From the NCBI GenBank assembly GCA_031278735.1, contig JAITJU010000198.1, positions 1 through 13,038 on the forward strand: 13,038 nt of DNA, written 5' to 3'. The position numbers and the translations under genes are program-made. The first letter of the stretch is position 1. Each line of letters opens with the position of its first letter. Origin of the DNA: Zoogloeaceae bacterium. GTDB lineage: Bacteria; Pseudomonadota; Gammaproteobacteria; Burkholderiales; Rhodocyclaceae. Below are positions 1 through 7,345 of the stretch, piece after piece. Below the pieces are notes generated by a model. The model searched no databases and was not told the DNA's origin. It saw only the letters and a program-made list of their open reading frames with translations.

Positions 1-744
1 GCGAACCTGCCAGTATTCGTCCTGTGCAAGCGCGCGGATCAGACCTTCGCCGCTGGCCGGGTCGAGCAGCTTCTCAAGCGTCACAGCCGCCGCCTCGCGC
101 ACTTCCCAGTCTTCGTCACGCAAGGCGGACAGCAGCGCCGCGCGCGCGACGGGCAAATCGTCGGCTTTGGCGAAGCCAAGCGCGCCCGCCGCCGCGCGGC
201 GCACTTCCGCTGATGGGTCGGACGACGCTCGCGCGGCAATCGCTTCGATGGCGCGCGCGTCGCGCAGATACGCCAGCACGCCGATGGCCTCGCGCCGCAC
301 CGGGGCCAGCGCATCCGACAGCGCGGCGACCGCCGGCGCAAAGGCCGCCGGTTCGCGCAGCTTGCGCAATGCCCCCAGGATTGCCGCGCGAGACACGCCT
401 TCGACCGACGCCAACGCCGACGCCAACAACTGTCCGCCGTCGCCGTCGCGCAGTTCGGCCAGGGACGCCGCCGCGGCCTGGCGCACTTCGGCCTCGTCGT
501 CGCCGAGAAGCGCGATCAGGCGCTCGACCGCCGCGCGATCGCCAATGCCCTCCAGGGCATGCGCCGCCTCCAGCCGCACTTCGGCCGCCGCGTCGCGGGA
601 GGCGCGCAGATAAACGGCAAGCCCCTCGCTGTCGAATTCGTCATTCACCTCGCGCACCGCAACGCGCCGCGTCGCCGGATCGCTGTCGGCAAGCCGCGCC
701 AGCACGGAAGGCGGGAGTCCGGTGTCCAGTTCCGCGCTGGTCAT
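1..744 (-). CDS. HEAT-repeat (PBS-lyase-like) protein, 3' end outside window
   Basis: The minus-strand frame is open from an ATG at 744 to the window edge (248 codons, no stop), so the C-terminus is missing. It consists of tandem helical repeats of about 30 residues, each with an alanine-rich helix and the recurring D-x-x-x-E-V-R-x-A-A pattern (for example DAAAEVRLEAA, DDEAEVRQAAA, DPSAEVRRAAA, DEDWEVREAAA), typical of HEAT/PBS-lyase repeats. At least seven repeats are visible. There is no signal peptide or membrane segment, so it should be cytoplasmic. HEAT proteins of this type are scaffolds or, in the phycocyanin-lyase branch, help attach or handle cofactors. The ATG lies 3 nt after the ferredoxin stop, so it is almost certainly co-translated with the ferredoxin and flavoprotein. 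I infer a role as assembly or docking partner of that redox pair. The family call is secure; the function is not. Confidence 0.88.
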   Translation of the reverse strand, partial: MTSAELDTGLPPSVLARLADSDPATRRVAVREVNDEFDSEGLAVYLRASRDAAAEVRLEAAHALEGIGDRAAVERLIALLGDDEAEVRQAAAASLAELRDGDGGQLLASALASVEGVSRAAILGALRKLREPAAFAPAVAALSDALAPVRREAIGVLAYLRDARAIEAIAARASSDPSAEVRRAAAGALGFAKADDLPVARAALLSALRDEDWEVREAAAVTLEKLLDPASGEGLIRALAQDEYWQVR

Positions 745-747
745 GAC

Positions 748-984
748 TCAACGCACCAGGTAGGGCATCTCGACGCGGATCGCCTTGGTCGGACAATCCT
801 GCTGGCATGGAAGGCAATACCAGCATTCGTCATAGGCCATGCGAATCTTGCCTTCGTCGTCCAGTATCAGAATATCCGTCGGGCAGGCGTCGATGCAGAC
901 GCGGCACCCTTTGTTGGCAATGCATTTGTCGTGGTCTACGATAATCGAGACATCAAGTTCCGGGTTGTTTCTGGTCTGCTTCAT
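748..984 (-). CDS. Small 2x[4Fe-4S] ferredoxin, AprB/AsfB-like electron carrier
   Basis: This 78-residue protein has two complete four-cysteine cluster motifs: C21-x5-C27-x2-C30-x3-C34-P and C54-x2-C57-x2-C60-x3-C64-P. It should therefore bind two [4Fe-4S] clusters and move electrons at low potential in the cytoplasm. The start ATG overlaps the stop of the flavoprotein gene (ATGA, 981-984), which implies coupled translation and probably a fixed stoichiometry. The arrangement resembles the flavin-subunit/ferredoxin-subunit pair of APS reductase (AprA/AprB). However, AprB is about twice this length and has a C-terminal tail that wraps around AprA, which is absent here. The ferredoxin partner of the asf aryl-desulfonation system is another possible relative. 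The ferredoxin assignment is firm; its pairing with the upstream flavoprotein is an inference from context. Confidence 0.93.
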   Translation of the reverse strand: MKQTRNNPELDVSIIVDHDKCIANKGCRVCIDACPTDILILDDEGKIRMAYDECWYCLPCQQDCPTKAIRVEMPYLVR

Positions 985-2717
985 GTCGTTCCCTGGGTGT
1001 GCGCCGCTTCGATGCGCAGTTCGTTGTAGGCGTTGCGTTCGTCATTGTCGATTGGCGTGATGTACTCGGGCACTGGGCGCTTGAAGAATTCCGGATTGCC
1101 GTTGATGTCCTTGCGCGCCTCGACGAAGCAATTCCAGCGGGCATCGTCGCGTTCGGGAAAATCAATGCGGTAATGGTAAAGCCCCCAGCGACTTTCCGTG
1201 CGATACAGCGAGGCGCGCGCGGCCAACTCGGCGCAATCGAGAATGGCGTGAACTTCAATCGCGCGCATCAGTTCGTGCGGATTCCCGGCCTTGATCTGCT
1301 TGAGGTCGTCACGAATTTCGGCGAAGCGTTGCAGGCCGATTTCCATCTTGCGCGTGACTTTGGGCGGTTGCAGATAATCGTTGACCATGCGCCGCAGCTT
1401 GTATTCGACCTTGCTTGCCGACAGGCCGTTTGCGCGCGCAAGCGGAGCCAGAATCCGTTCGCGTTCGCGTTCCACCTGTTCCGCGTCGTAATCCGGCAAC
1501 GCCAGGCCATCGATGTAGTCAACCGCGTCCTCGCCGGCGATCTGCCCATATACCATCGCGCCCAGCATGTAGTTGTGCGCCACGTTGCACAGGTCGCCCG
1601 CGGCGTAGAGACCAGGCGCCGTCGTGCGCGCGTGTTCATCCACCCACACGCCCGAGGCGCTGTGGCCGCCGCACAGCCCGATTTCGGAAATGTACATTTC
1701 GACGAGGTCATTCCGGTAGTCGGCGCCGCGTCCTTTGTGGAACAGGCCGCGCGATGGCCGTTCCGTGACGTGCAGCACGTTCTCGATGCGCGTGACGGTC
1801 TCGTCGGCGAGATGATTCAGCTTGAGGAAAACCGGCCCATTGCCGCTTTCCAGCTCACGCCAGAATTCGAGCATCATCTGGCCGCTCCAATAATCGCTCT
1901 TGATGAAGCGCTCGCCCCTGGCATTGACGGTGTAGCCGCCGAAAGGCCCGGTAACGTAGGCGCACGCCGGGCCGTTGTAGTCCTTGATCAGCGGATTGAT
2001 CTGGAAGCATTCCAGTCCGGACAATTCCGCTCCCGCGTGGTAGGCCATGCTGTAGCCGTCGCCCGCGTTGGTCGGATTCTCGTAGGTGCCGAAGAGATAA
2101 CCCGATGTCGGCAGCCCCAGGCGTCCCGCCGCGCCGGTGCACAGCACCACCGCGCGCGCGCGGACGAGCACGATTTCGCCGGAACGCGAATCCAGCGCGA
2201 TGGCTCCGGCCACGCGACCGTCCTTGCCGATCAGCAGTCGCGTGGCGGTCAGGCGGTTGGACACCTCGACGCCGAGACGCTTGATCTGGCGGAAAATCAC
2301 CTTCTTGACGTTGTATCCTTCCGGCATGGGCAGGACATAGGAACCGAGGTGGTGCACCTTCTTGACGGCATAGTCGCCGGTTTCATCCTTCTCGAACTTG
2401 ACGCCCCATTTGTCCAGTTCGCGAATCATGTCGTAACTGCGCGCGGCATAGGCCATCAGCGCGCGCTGGTTGACGATGCCGTCGTTGGCGATGGTGATTT
2501 CCCGGACGTATTGCTCTGGCGTCGCATAGCCGGGAATGATTGCGTTGTTTACGCTGTCCATCCCTTCGGCGATGGCGCCGCTGCGCTTTACGTTGGCCTT
2601 GTCCAGCAGGAGCACCGCAAGATTGGGCGCCTTGGCCTTGGCCTTGATCGCGGCGATTGGTCCGGCCGTGCCGCCGCCGATCACGAGAATGTCGACCGTG
2701 ACGTTCCTGATTGTCAT
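981..2717 (-). CDS. FAD-binding oxidoreductase of the AprA / fumarate reductase flavoprotein family (AsfA-like)
   Basis: A 578-residue cytoplasmic flavoprotein. The N-terminus is a dinucleotide-binding Rossmann fold (DILVIGGGTAG, residues 9-19), followed by RSGAIAEGMDSVNNA (45-59), which closely resembles the corresponding AprA stretch. A second FAD-contacting motif, LCTGAAGR, is at 192-199, then NPTNAGDGYSMAYHAGAEL (214-232). The late FAD motif GLYAAGDL is at 369-376. GGHSASGVWV (350-359) holds a His in the position of the active-site His of the family. Residues about 435-570 form the helical C-terminal domain, with the R-x-E-S-R-W-G-x-Y-H-Y-R pattern (506-517). The ATG at 2717 was chosen because the Rossmann fold starts 8 residues later and it forms an ATGA overlap with the upstream stop; the frame is open further upstream only as an overlap with the preceding gene. 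Next to the ferredoxin and sulfonate-type transporters, it probably reduces or oxidises a sulfur compound. Substrate unknown. True dissimilatory AprA is longer (about 630-660 residues), so this is a paralogue. Confidence 0.9.
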   Translation of the reverse strand: MTIRNVTVDILVIGGGTAGPIAAIKAKAKAPNLAVLLLDKANVKRSGAIAEGMDSVNNAIIPGYATPEQYVREITIANDGIVNQRALMAYAARSYDMIRELDKWGVKFEKDETGDYAVKKVHHLGSYVLPMPEGYNVKKVIFRQIKRLGVEVSNRLTATRLLIGKDGRVAGAIALDSRSGEIVLVRARAVVLCTGAAGRLGLPTSGYLFGTYENPTNAGDGYSMAYHAGAELSGLECFQINPLIKDYNGPACAYVTGPFGGYTVNARGERFIKSDYWSGQMMLEFWRELESGNGPVFLKLNHLADETVTRIENVLHVTERPSRGLFHKGRGADYRNDLVEMYISEIGLCGGHSASGVWVDEHARTTAPGLYAAGDLCNVAHNYMLGAMVYGQIAGEDAVDYIDGLALPDYDAEQVERERERILAPLARANGLSASKVEYKLRRMVNDYLQPPKVTRKMEIGLQRFAEIRDDLKQIKAGNPHELMRAIEVHAILDCAELAARASLYRTESRWGLYHYRIDFPERDDARWNCFVEARKDINGNPEFFKRPVPEYITPIDNDERNAYNELRIEAAHTQGTT

Positions 2718-3682
2718 TGATTGTCTTCCTGTTCCTTCAAGGGTTCGACGCGGTTCTTGATCAGCCCATTTTCGAAACTTGCCGCCAGCCAGTCGTTGAT
2801 CGATTGCCGGTATGCGGCGTCGAATTCGATATGCACATCGTCGGCGTTCTTTACATCCTTGAACAGGGGGTTCTGGGCGGAAAGCTCCTTGATGATTGCA
2901 GGCGACAGGCGTAACCGCTCGCCGAACCATTCGGCTGCCCGATCCTCGTTGCGCGTGATGTACACCACCGTCTCACGCAGCGCGTCCAGCAGGCGCTCCT
3001 TTGCGGTCGGCTGCCGCGCCAAAAACTCGCTGCTGGCGATGACCAGAAAATAGTGAGGCCAGGTTTGCACGTTACGCAAGCCAAATTCCCGCTCAAGTCG
3101 CCGCGCCTGCGGCTGGCGAATCACTGCCGCATCGGCGAAGCCTTGATTAAGTGCAAGGTTGAGTTCGTTCGGCGCCATGTGCAGCAGTTTGAAATCGCTT
3201 GCCGGATCAAGACCAAACTTTCGGATGGATCGCAACAGATCGAGATGCGAATCGGATCCGAATGAGAGCGCGATGCGCTTTCCTTTCAGATCGGCCAACG
3301 AATTTTCCTTTGCTTCCTTCGGCGTCAGCAGGGAATAGCTGGCGTGTCCGAGATTCGCCACCGGCGTCGCCTTGCCCGGTTGTCGGGATATGAAGACGGC
3401 GAAAGGCTGATAACTCGACACCACGACATCGACGCTGCCCGCTGCAAGCGCTTCCATCATCGGCGGACCGTTCTGGAAAAAGGTGTACCAGGCGTCAAGC
3501 CCATGACTTTTTGCGATGCCGGATTTATCCAGCACCAGTGGAATCTGGCCGTTGAGCGCCTGCGGATAAGCAATGCGGATTGGAATTGCGTCGTTGGCAT
3601 GTCCCGTCGAAGCCAACGCGATGCCGATGCCTGCCAGCAGATTGCGCAGTGTGGGATGATGCAGAGTACGAATAAGGAACAT
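2714..3682 (-). CDS. SsuA/NMT1-type ABC substrate-binding protein (transporter 1)
   Basis: A 322-residue periplasmic binding protein. The N-terminus has basic residues, a hydrophobic core and a signal-peptidase site after STGHA (about residue 29). The mature part shows the hallmarks of the nitrate/sulfonate/taurine class: G-P-P-M-M-E-A-L-A-A-G-S-V-D-V-V (72-87) and the D-L-K-G-K-R-I-A segment near 130-140. The start at 3682 is supported by GGAGAG 7 nt upstream (3690-3695). Its stop overlaps the flavoprotein ATG (ATGA, 2714-2717), and the permease ends 17 nt before it, so it belongs to the ATPase/permease pair at 3700-5378. The gene order ATPase-permease-SBP is the reverse of the usual ssu/tau order. 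It delivers an unknown small anionic ligand, probably a sulfonate-like compound; nitrate, cyanate or thiamine-precursor ligands are alternatives in this superfamily. Confidence 0.9.
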   Translation of the reverse strand: MFLIRTLHHPTLRNLLAGIGIALASTGHANDAIPIRIAYPQALNGQIPLVLDKSGIAKSHGLDAWYTFFQNGPPMMEALAAGSVDVVVSSYQPFAVFISRQPGKATPVANLGHASYSLLTPKEAKENSLADLKGKRIALSFGSDSHLDLLRSIRKFGLDPASDFKLLHMAPNELNLALNQGFADAAVIRQPQARRLEREFGLRNVQTWPHYFLVIASSEFLARQPTAKERLLDALRETVVYITRNEDRAAEWFGERLRLSPAIIKELSAQNPLFKDVKNADDVHIEFDAAYRQSINDWLAASFENGLIKNRVEPLKEQEDNQ

Positions 3683-3689
3683 GGGATTG

Positions 3690-3695
3690 CTCTCC
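3690..3695 (-). promoter_or_regulatory. Ribosome binding site for SBP at 2714-3682
   Basis: The minus strand reads GGAGAG with 7 nt to the ATG at 3682. It lies in the 17-nt gap after the permease stop and fixes the start of the binding protein. Confidence 0.75.
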
Positions 3696-3699
3696 GGGT

Positions 3700-4476
3700 T
3701 TATTGCCGCTGAAATTTCCAGGGCAGAACAAATCTTTCACACCAGCCGAGCGCGGTGGTCATGAGCGCGCCGAGCATGCCGATAACAATCATGCCGGTTA
3801 ACACGTGCTGGGTTTCCAGGTTGATGCGATTGGCCTGAATCATGTAGCCAAGACCGGACTGGGCGGCAATCAGCTCGGCGGTCACTACCGCCATCCAGCT
3901 TTGACCCAACCCGATGCGCAACCCTGTCCAGACATGAGGCAGGGCAGACATCAGGTAGATATGCCGCACCATCAGCCAGCGCCCGGCGCCGAGGAAACGG
4001 GCGGCGTGTACGTGCCGCGGCTGGACATCGATGCCGCCTGCGAAGGCGTTGAGGAAAATCGGAAAGAAAGCGGCCAGCGCTGTGATGAAATAGCTCGGTT
4101 TGTCGCCAAGACCGAACCAGAGGATGGCCAGCGGAATCCAGGCAATTGGCGGAATCGGCCGCAATATGGTCACGAGCGGCAAGAATAGTTGCCGCAACGG
4201 AAGAAAATAGGCCATCAGCAAGGCCAGCGGGACTGCCAGGGTCGAGGCGATGAAGAAACCGGTAAACACCCGTTGCAGACTGGCTTTGATGTCGGCGACA
4301 AGACTGCCGTCGCCGAAAAGTTCCAGGGCACTTTCGGCAACCAGATTCGGCGAGGGCAGCAACACCGGATTGTCAACACGATCCGCGGCCAGCCGCCACA
4401 CGAGAAGCAGCGCGGGCAGACTGAGCAGGAACCACGGAAACGAGGTGAAAAAACGAGATATGCCAGACCGGTTCAT
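3700..4476 (-). CDS. ABC transporter permease, SsuC/TauC-like (transporter 1)
   Basis: A 258-residue inner-membrane protein with about six hydrophobic segments: residues about 14-30, 73-93, 97-120, 128-150, a region around 180-205, and 225-245. The typical binding-protein-dependent permease motifs are present: ILRPIPPIAWIPLAILWFG in the centre, and the cytoplasmic coupling (EAA-like) loop AARFLGAGRW followed by ALPHVWTGLRIGLGQSW. These are characteristic of the SsuC/TauC/NrtB branch. The ATG overlaps the ATPase stop (ATGA, 4473-4476), with AGGA about 7 nt upstream inside the ATPase gene. It forms the translocation pore for the ligand delivered by the adjacent binding protein. The permease of transporter 2 (8231-9112) is a clear homologue but differs in many positions and in its N-terminal extension, so this is not a recent duplication. 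Confidence 0.92.
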   Translation of the reverse strand: MNRSGISRFFTSFPWFLLSLPALLLVWRLAADRVDNPVLLPSPNLVAESALELFGDGSLVADIKASLQRVFTGFFIASTLAVPLALLMAYFLPLRQLFLPLVTILRPIPPIAWIPLAILWFGLGDKPSYFITALAAFFPIFLNAFAGGIDVQPRHVHAARFLGAGRWLMVRHIYLMSALPHVWTGLRIGLGQSWMAVVTAELIAAQSGLGYMIQANRINLETQHVLTGMIVIGMLGALMTTALGWCERFVLPWKFQRQ

Positions 4477-5378
4477 CGTTGCATCCTATTCGGACGATTG
4501 AAGACCTTGAGCGTTTCCTCGCGGATCTGCGTCAGGATATGCTGCCGCAACGCGCGATATTTCCCGTTGCGCAGGACTTTCTCCTTGTGCCGGAACATGC
4601 CGTCAGCGGCAATTTCCTCTTTCAGCCCGCCTGGCATGGCGCGCATCACGAAAATTCGGTCGGAGAGCAGCAGCGCCTCGTCGACATCATGCGTAACAAA
4701 GATCACGGTCGGCGCGATGCTGCGGCGCAACTTCAGCAATTCTTCCTGCATGATGCTGCGCGTCTGGGCATCAAGCGCGCCGAAAGGCTCGTCCATCAGC
4801 AACACGCTGGGGGAGGTGGCAAGCGCGCGGGCGATTGCCACTCGTTGCCGCATCCCCCCTGACAACGTGACCGGATAAGCGTCCGCGTGCTCTTCCAGAC
4901 CAACCAGATGAAGAAAGCGCATTGCCTCGCCGCGCGGATCAGGATGACCAAGCGCGCGAGGGCCAAAAGCGACATTGTCTGCCACGCGCATCCATTCGAA
5001 GAGCGAATGCTGCTGAAACACGATGTTGCACATTGGCGTCGGCGCCGTGACCAGCGCGTCGTTGATGCGCACCTTTCCGGTCGTCGGCAGAATCATTCCG
5101 CCGATGACGTTGAGCAAGGTCGTTTTGCCGCAACCGGAAGGGCCGAGAAAAGTCACGAATTCGCCGGGCAGGATCGTCAGTTCGAGTCCAGAAACCACCG
5201 CCGCTGAACGGTCTGGAGCGAACGATACACTAACGTCGTGCAATGAGACCTTGGCAGCGCGGCAGGCCGACAAACGGCCTGCCGCGATGTCGCGCAGGCG
5301 TTGTCCGGCCTCGAAGCGTCGGTCGGCGGTCAATCGCGCTTTCCTTCCGCGCAACAATGTCATTACCGCGGCGCGCAT
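4473..5378 (-). CDS. ABC transporter ATP-binding protein, SsuB/TauB-like (transporter 1)
   Basis: A 301-residue nucleotide-binding subunit. All core motifs are intact: Walker A GPSGCGKTT (residues 79-87), Q-loop within FQQHSLFEWM (about 121-130), signature LSGGMRQR (152-159), Walker B VLLMDEP (172-178), D-loop GALDAQTR and H-loop TH (His 210). It drives uptake through the permease that follows. The frame is open to an ATG at 5438, but that would overlap the sulfotransferase by nearly 60 nt. The ATG at 5378, 2 nt after the sulfotransferase stop, is preferred; another ATG at 5363 is possible. None has a strong ribosome site, so coupling by re-initiation is likely. With the 5378 start there is an unusual basic N-terminal extension of about 43 residues before the first ABC strand (VSLHDVSVSF). 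Confidence 0.9.
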   Translation of the reverse strand: MRAAVMTLLRGRKARLTADRRFEAGQRLRDIAAGRLSACRAAKVSLHDVSVSFAPDRSAAVVSGLELTILPGEFVTFLGPSGCGKTTLLNVIGGMILPTTGKVRINDALVTAPTPMCNIVFQQHSLFEWMRVADNVAFGPRALGHPDPRGEAMRFLHLVGLEEHADAYPVTLSGGMRQRVAIARALATSPSVLLMDEPFGALDAQTRSIMQEELLKLRRSIAPTVIFVTHDVDEALLLSDRIFVMRAMPGGLKEEIAADGMFRHKEKVLRNGKYRALRQHILTQIREETLKVFNRPNRMQR

Positions 5379-5380
5379 GT

Positions 5381-6535
5381 TCAGAGTATCACCTTGTTCG
5401 ACACATAGCGTCGCTTGACGCCAAGGCGATCTTTCCATTTGCGCCAGGCGCGCTGGCCAGTGATCATTTCCTCATCCGGGTCACCTAGCGGGAAATGTTT
5501 CGGCGCGTTTTCCAGGCGCCACAGACCGGCTTGACGACGCGCCTCGCGCTGATCCGCCAGCCAGTCGTTGTAACTTTCATAGACGATGTGTCCATCCGGC
5601 GCATCAAGCGAGGCCGCGCGATAGCGACCGTCCAGTTCCAGGCAGCGATCGATTTCCTCCTCGTCAAGCGCAAGCGGCTCGACATCCGTCGGGTAACCGG
5701 AATCCCTCAGTTCTTTTCCCGCCACCCAGGCAAAGACACGCTGATCGCGCAAGCTCAATAAATTCTTGTAGACGCCAATGTAGGCCGGACTCGCTGGACG
5801 TCCCAAGGGCGCGTGATCGCGCGTCTGTCCGCGGCGCCTGGCAATATCGCCGTGATGGAACGCAAGCATTTGCGGGTCATAATCTTCAGCGAGAAACCGG
5901 ACGACGCGGCGCAAAACATCCTCCGGCCGCCGGACCAGTTCCTCGTAGGAAATGTCAAACCACTGGTCGGCGCGCAGACTGGAACGGACATCTCCGACGG
6001 CATTCTGCGCCCGCTTCCATGCGCGCGCGGCCGCGTAGATATTGGTTGGCCCGAATGAGGATTCCAGATAGTCGGCGCTGGCATCACGACCATCGCGGGT
6101 AATGAAAACGAACTGCGCGTTCGGAAAGTCCTCCAGGATTTCCTTCACGAAATAGAGGTTGTACGGCGTCTTTTCTCCCCAACGCGGCTTGCCTTCAAGT
6201 TCCGCATACTTTTCGATCATCGCGGCGAAAAGACCGGCAAAACTTTTCTCTGGCGACCGCGCGACGATTTCGTCGACGATCATTGCCGGATTTGTCGGCA
6301 TGCCCCAGAACGGCGTTTTCAGTCCAAAGACCATTTCCTCCGCAAGCGTCCGGAAATTCTCCGGGCGTGAAAGATCGCCATAGGTATGCAGGTACGGTCG
6401 AAAACGCGGGTAATACCAAGATACCTCGGGGACGGAAATGCGCTTGTGATGACCAAGCATGGCCATGATCAGCGTCGTTCCGGAGCGCTCGGCGCCAAGG
6501 ATGAAGATGGGGCGCTCCTTGCTTTCAATCGGCAT
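5381..6535 (-). CDS. PAPS-dependent sulfotransferase family protein
   Basis: A 384-residue cytoplasmic protein. Both nucleotide-binding elements of PAPS sulfotransferases are visible: the 5'-phosphosulfate loop FILGAERSGTTLI (11-23) and the 3'-phosphate region FVFITRDGRDASADYL (142-157, with Arg147/Asp148/Arg150). WGEKTP (119-124) and ISYEELVRRPED (195-206) are further motifs of the Sulfotransfer_1/3 superfamily. The family moves a sulfo group from 3'-phosphoadenylyl sulfate to an alcohol, amine or phenol. The start at 6535 has AGGA 8 nt upstream. It sits 39 nt after the GntR stop and 2 nt before the ATPase of transporter 1, so it is embedded in the operon rather than a bystander. Its acceptor cannot be read from sequence. 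Its place in an apparent sulfur-compound import operon is unusual. Confidence 0.88.
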   Translation of the reverse strand: MPIESKERPIFILGAERSGTTLIMAMLGHHKRISVPEVSWYYPRFRPYLHTYGDLSRPENFRTLAEEMVFGLKTPFWGMPTNPAMIVDEIVARSPEKSFAGLFAAMIEKYAELEGKPRWGEKTPYNLYFVKEILEDFPNAQFVFITRDGRDASADYLESSFGPTNIYAAARAWKRAQNAVGDVRSSLRADQWFDISYEELVRRPEDVLRRVVRFLAEDYDPQMLAFHHGDIARRRGQTRDHAPLGRPASPAYIGVYKNLLSLRDQRVFAWVAGKELRDSGYPTDVEPLALDEEEIDRCLELDGRYRAASLDAPDGHIVYESYNDWLADQREARRQAGLWRLENAPKHFPLGDPDEEMITGQRAWRKWKDRLGVKRRYVSNKVIL

Positions 6536-6545
6536 GATTCGAATC
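6536..6545. repeat. 10-bp perfect palindrome at the sulfotransferase start
   Basis: GATTCGAATC is its own reverse complement, lies directly before the sulfotransferase ATG and overlaps the last bases of its AGGA ribosome site. A palindrome of this size can arise by chance in 13 kb, so a regulatory role is only a possibility. Confidence 0.4.
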
Positions 6546-6574
6546 CTTTTTCAAAACTGGGTCGGCGCTGGACG

Positions 6575-7345
6575 TCAATTGCGTCTGGCGCGCAGTTGGT
6601 AACGGAATGCGTTGTTCCGGTAGTATAGATATTCAAAATCAATAGGCTCTCCGGCGTCGGTCCAGGTCAAGCGTTCGCAACGCAGGATCGGAGCGCCGAC
6701 CGTGACGCCGAGTTGCCTGGCAAGCGCGGCGTCGGAGGAAATGGCGTCGACGATCATGTCCGCGTATCCCAGCGGCGTGGCGTAGTCGTTTTCGATGATG
6801 AGGAAGATGTCGCGCGTCGCCAGGTCTTCCCGCGCCAGACGATCGCCGAGGACGCGGCGCACGTAGGTTACGTCGAACGAGATCGGGCTTCCATTGGCCA
6901 AGCGCACACGGCGTATTTCCGTGAGCGGACTGCCTTCGGGCACTTGCAGACGTTTGGCTATCTCGTCCGGGGCGGCAATCGAGACGATGCTGACCACCCG
7001 GTTTGCGACCGTGATTCCCAGAGGCTGCATGGCCTCGCCGAAACCTTGCAGGCGTTCCGTTTTCTGGAGCGGGCGAGGTTTGGCCACGAAGGCGCCCTTG
7101 CCCGCGATCCGGAAGATCAGCTGCTCGTTCTCCAGATCGCTCAATGCCCTGCGCACCGTGATGCGGCTGACGCCGTAACGCTTGCCCAGCTCGCTCTCCG
7201 ACGGAATGCGTTCGTGCTGTTGAAGGCCGCCGCCGCGGATTTCCTCGCGCAAGGCGTCCTTGATCTGCATGTAGAGCGGCAAGGGTTGCTGTCCGCGAGA
7301 CGCTGGGCTTTCCTGTGGATAATTGCTCATGACGGGCGAGTTCAT
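6575..7345 (-). CDS. GntR-family transcriptional regulator, HutC/UTRA subfamily
   Basis: A 256-residue regulator. The N-terminal winged helix-turn-helix spans about residues 22-90, with the diagnostic IPSESELGKRYGVSRITVRR (47-66) and the wing GKGAFVAKP (82-90). Residues about 95-250 form a UTRA ligand-binding domain ending in the usual DFEYLYYR-x-x-x-F-R-Y motif. HutC-type regulators usually repress catabolic or transport operons and release DNA when a small effector binds. It lies inside the operon it probably controls, between the two transporter blocks, so it is likely autoregulated. The start at 7345 forms an ATGA overlap with a 10-codon frame; ATG at 7330 is an alternative. Neither has a good Shine-Dalgarno site. 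The effector is presumably the imported compound or a product of it. Candidate operators are the palindromes in 10533-10806. Confidence 0.92.
   Translation of the reverse strand: MNSPVMSNYPQESPASRGQQPLPLYMQIKDALREEIRGGGLQQHERIPSESELGKRYGVSRITVRRALSDLENEQLIFRIAGKGAFVAKPRPLQKTERLQGFGEAMQPLGITVANRVVSIVSIAAPDEIAKRLQVPEGSPLTEIRRVRLANGSPISFDVTYVRRVLGDRLAREDLATRDIFLIIENDYATPLGYADMIVDAISSDAALARQLGVTVGAPILRCERLTWTDAGEPIDFEYLYYRNNAFRYQLRARRN

Noticed and set aside
24..746. Plus-strand frame of 240 codons over the HEAT gene
   Set aside because: The product is almost entirely Arg, Pro and Ala, typical of an antisense frame. The minus strand has regular HEAT repeats over the same span.
999..2720. Long plus-strand open frame (573 codons) opposite the flavoprotein
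   Set aside because: It is the antisense shadow of a GC-rich gene. The minus-strand product has clear FAD motifs and coupled neighbours; the plus frame has no recognisable motif or ribosome site.
981..2930. Flavoprotein read with 71 extra N-terminal residues
   Set aside because: The extra residues come from another frame of the upstream binding-protein gene, and the Rossmann fold begins just after the ATG at 2717.
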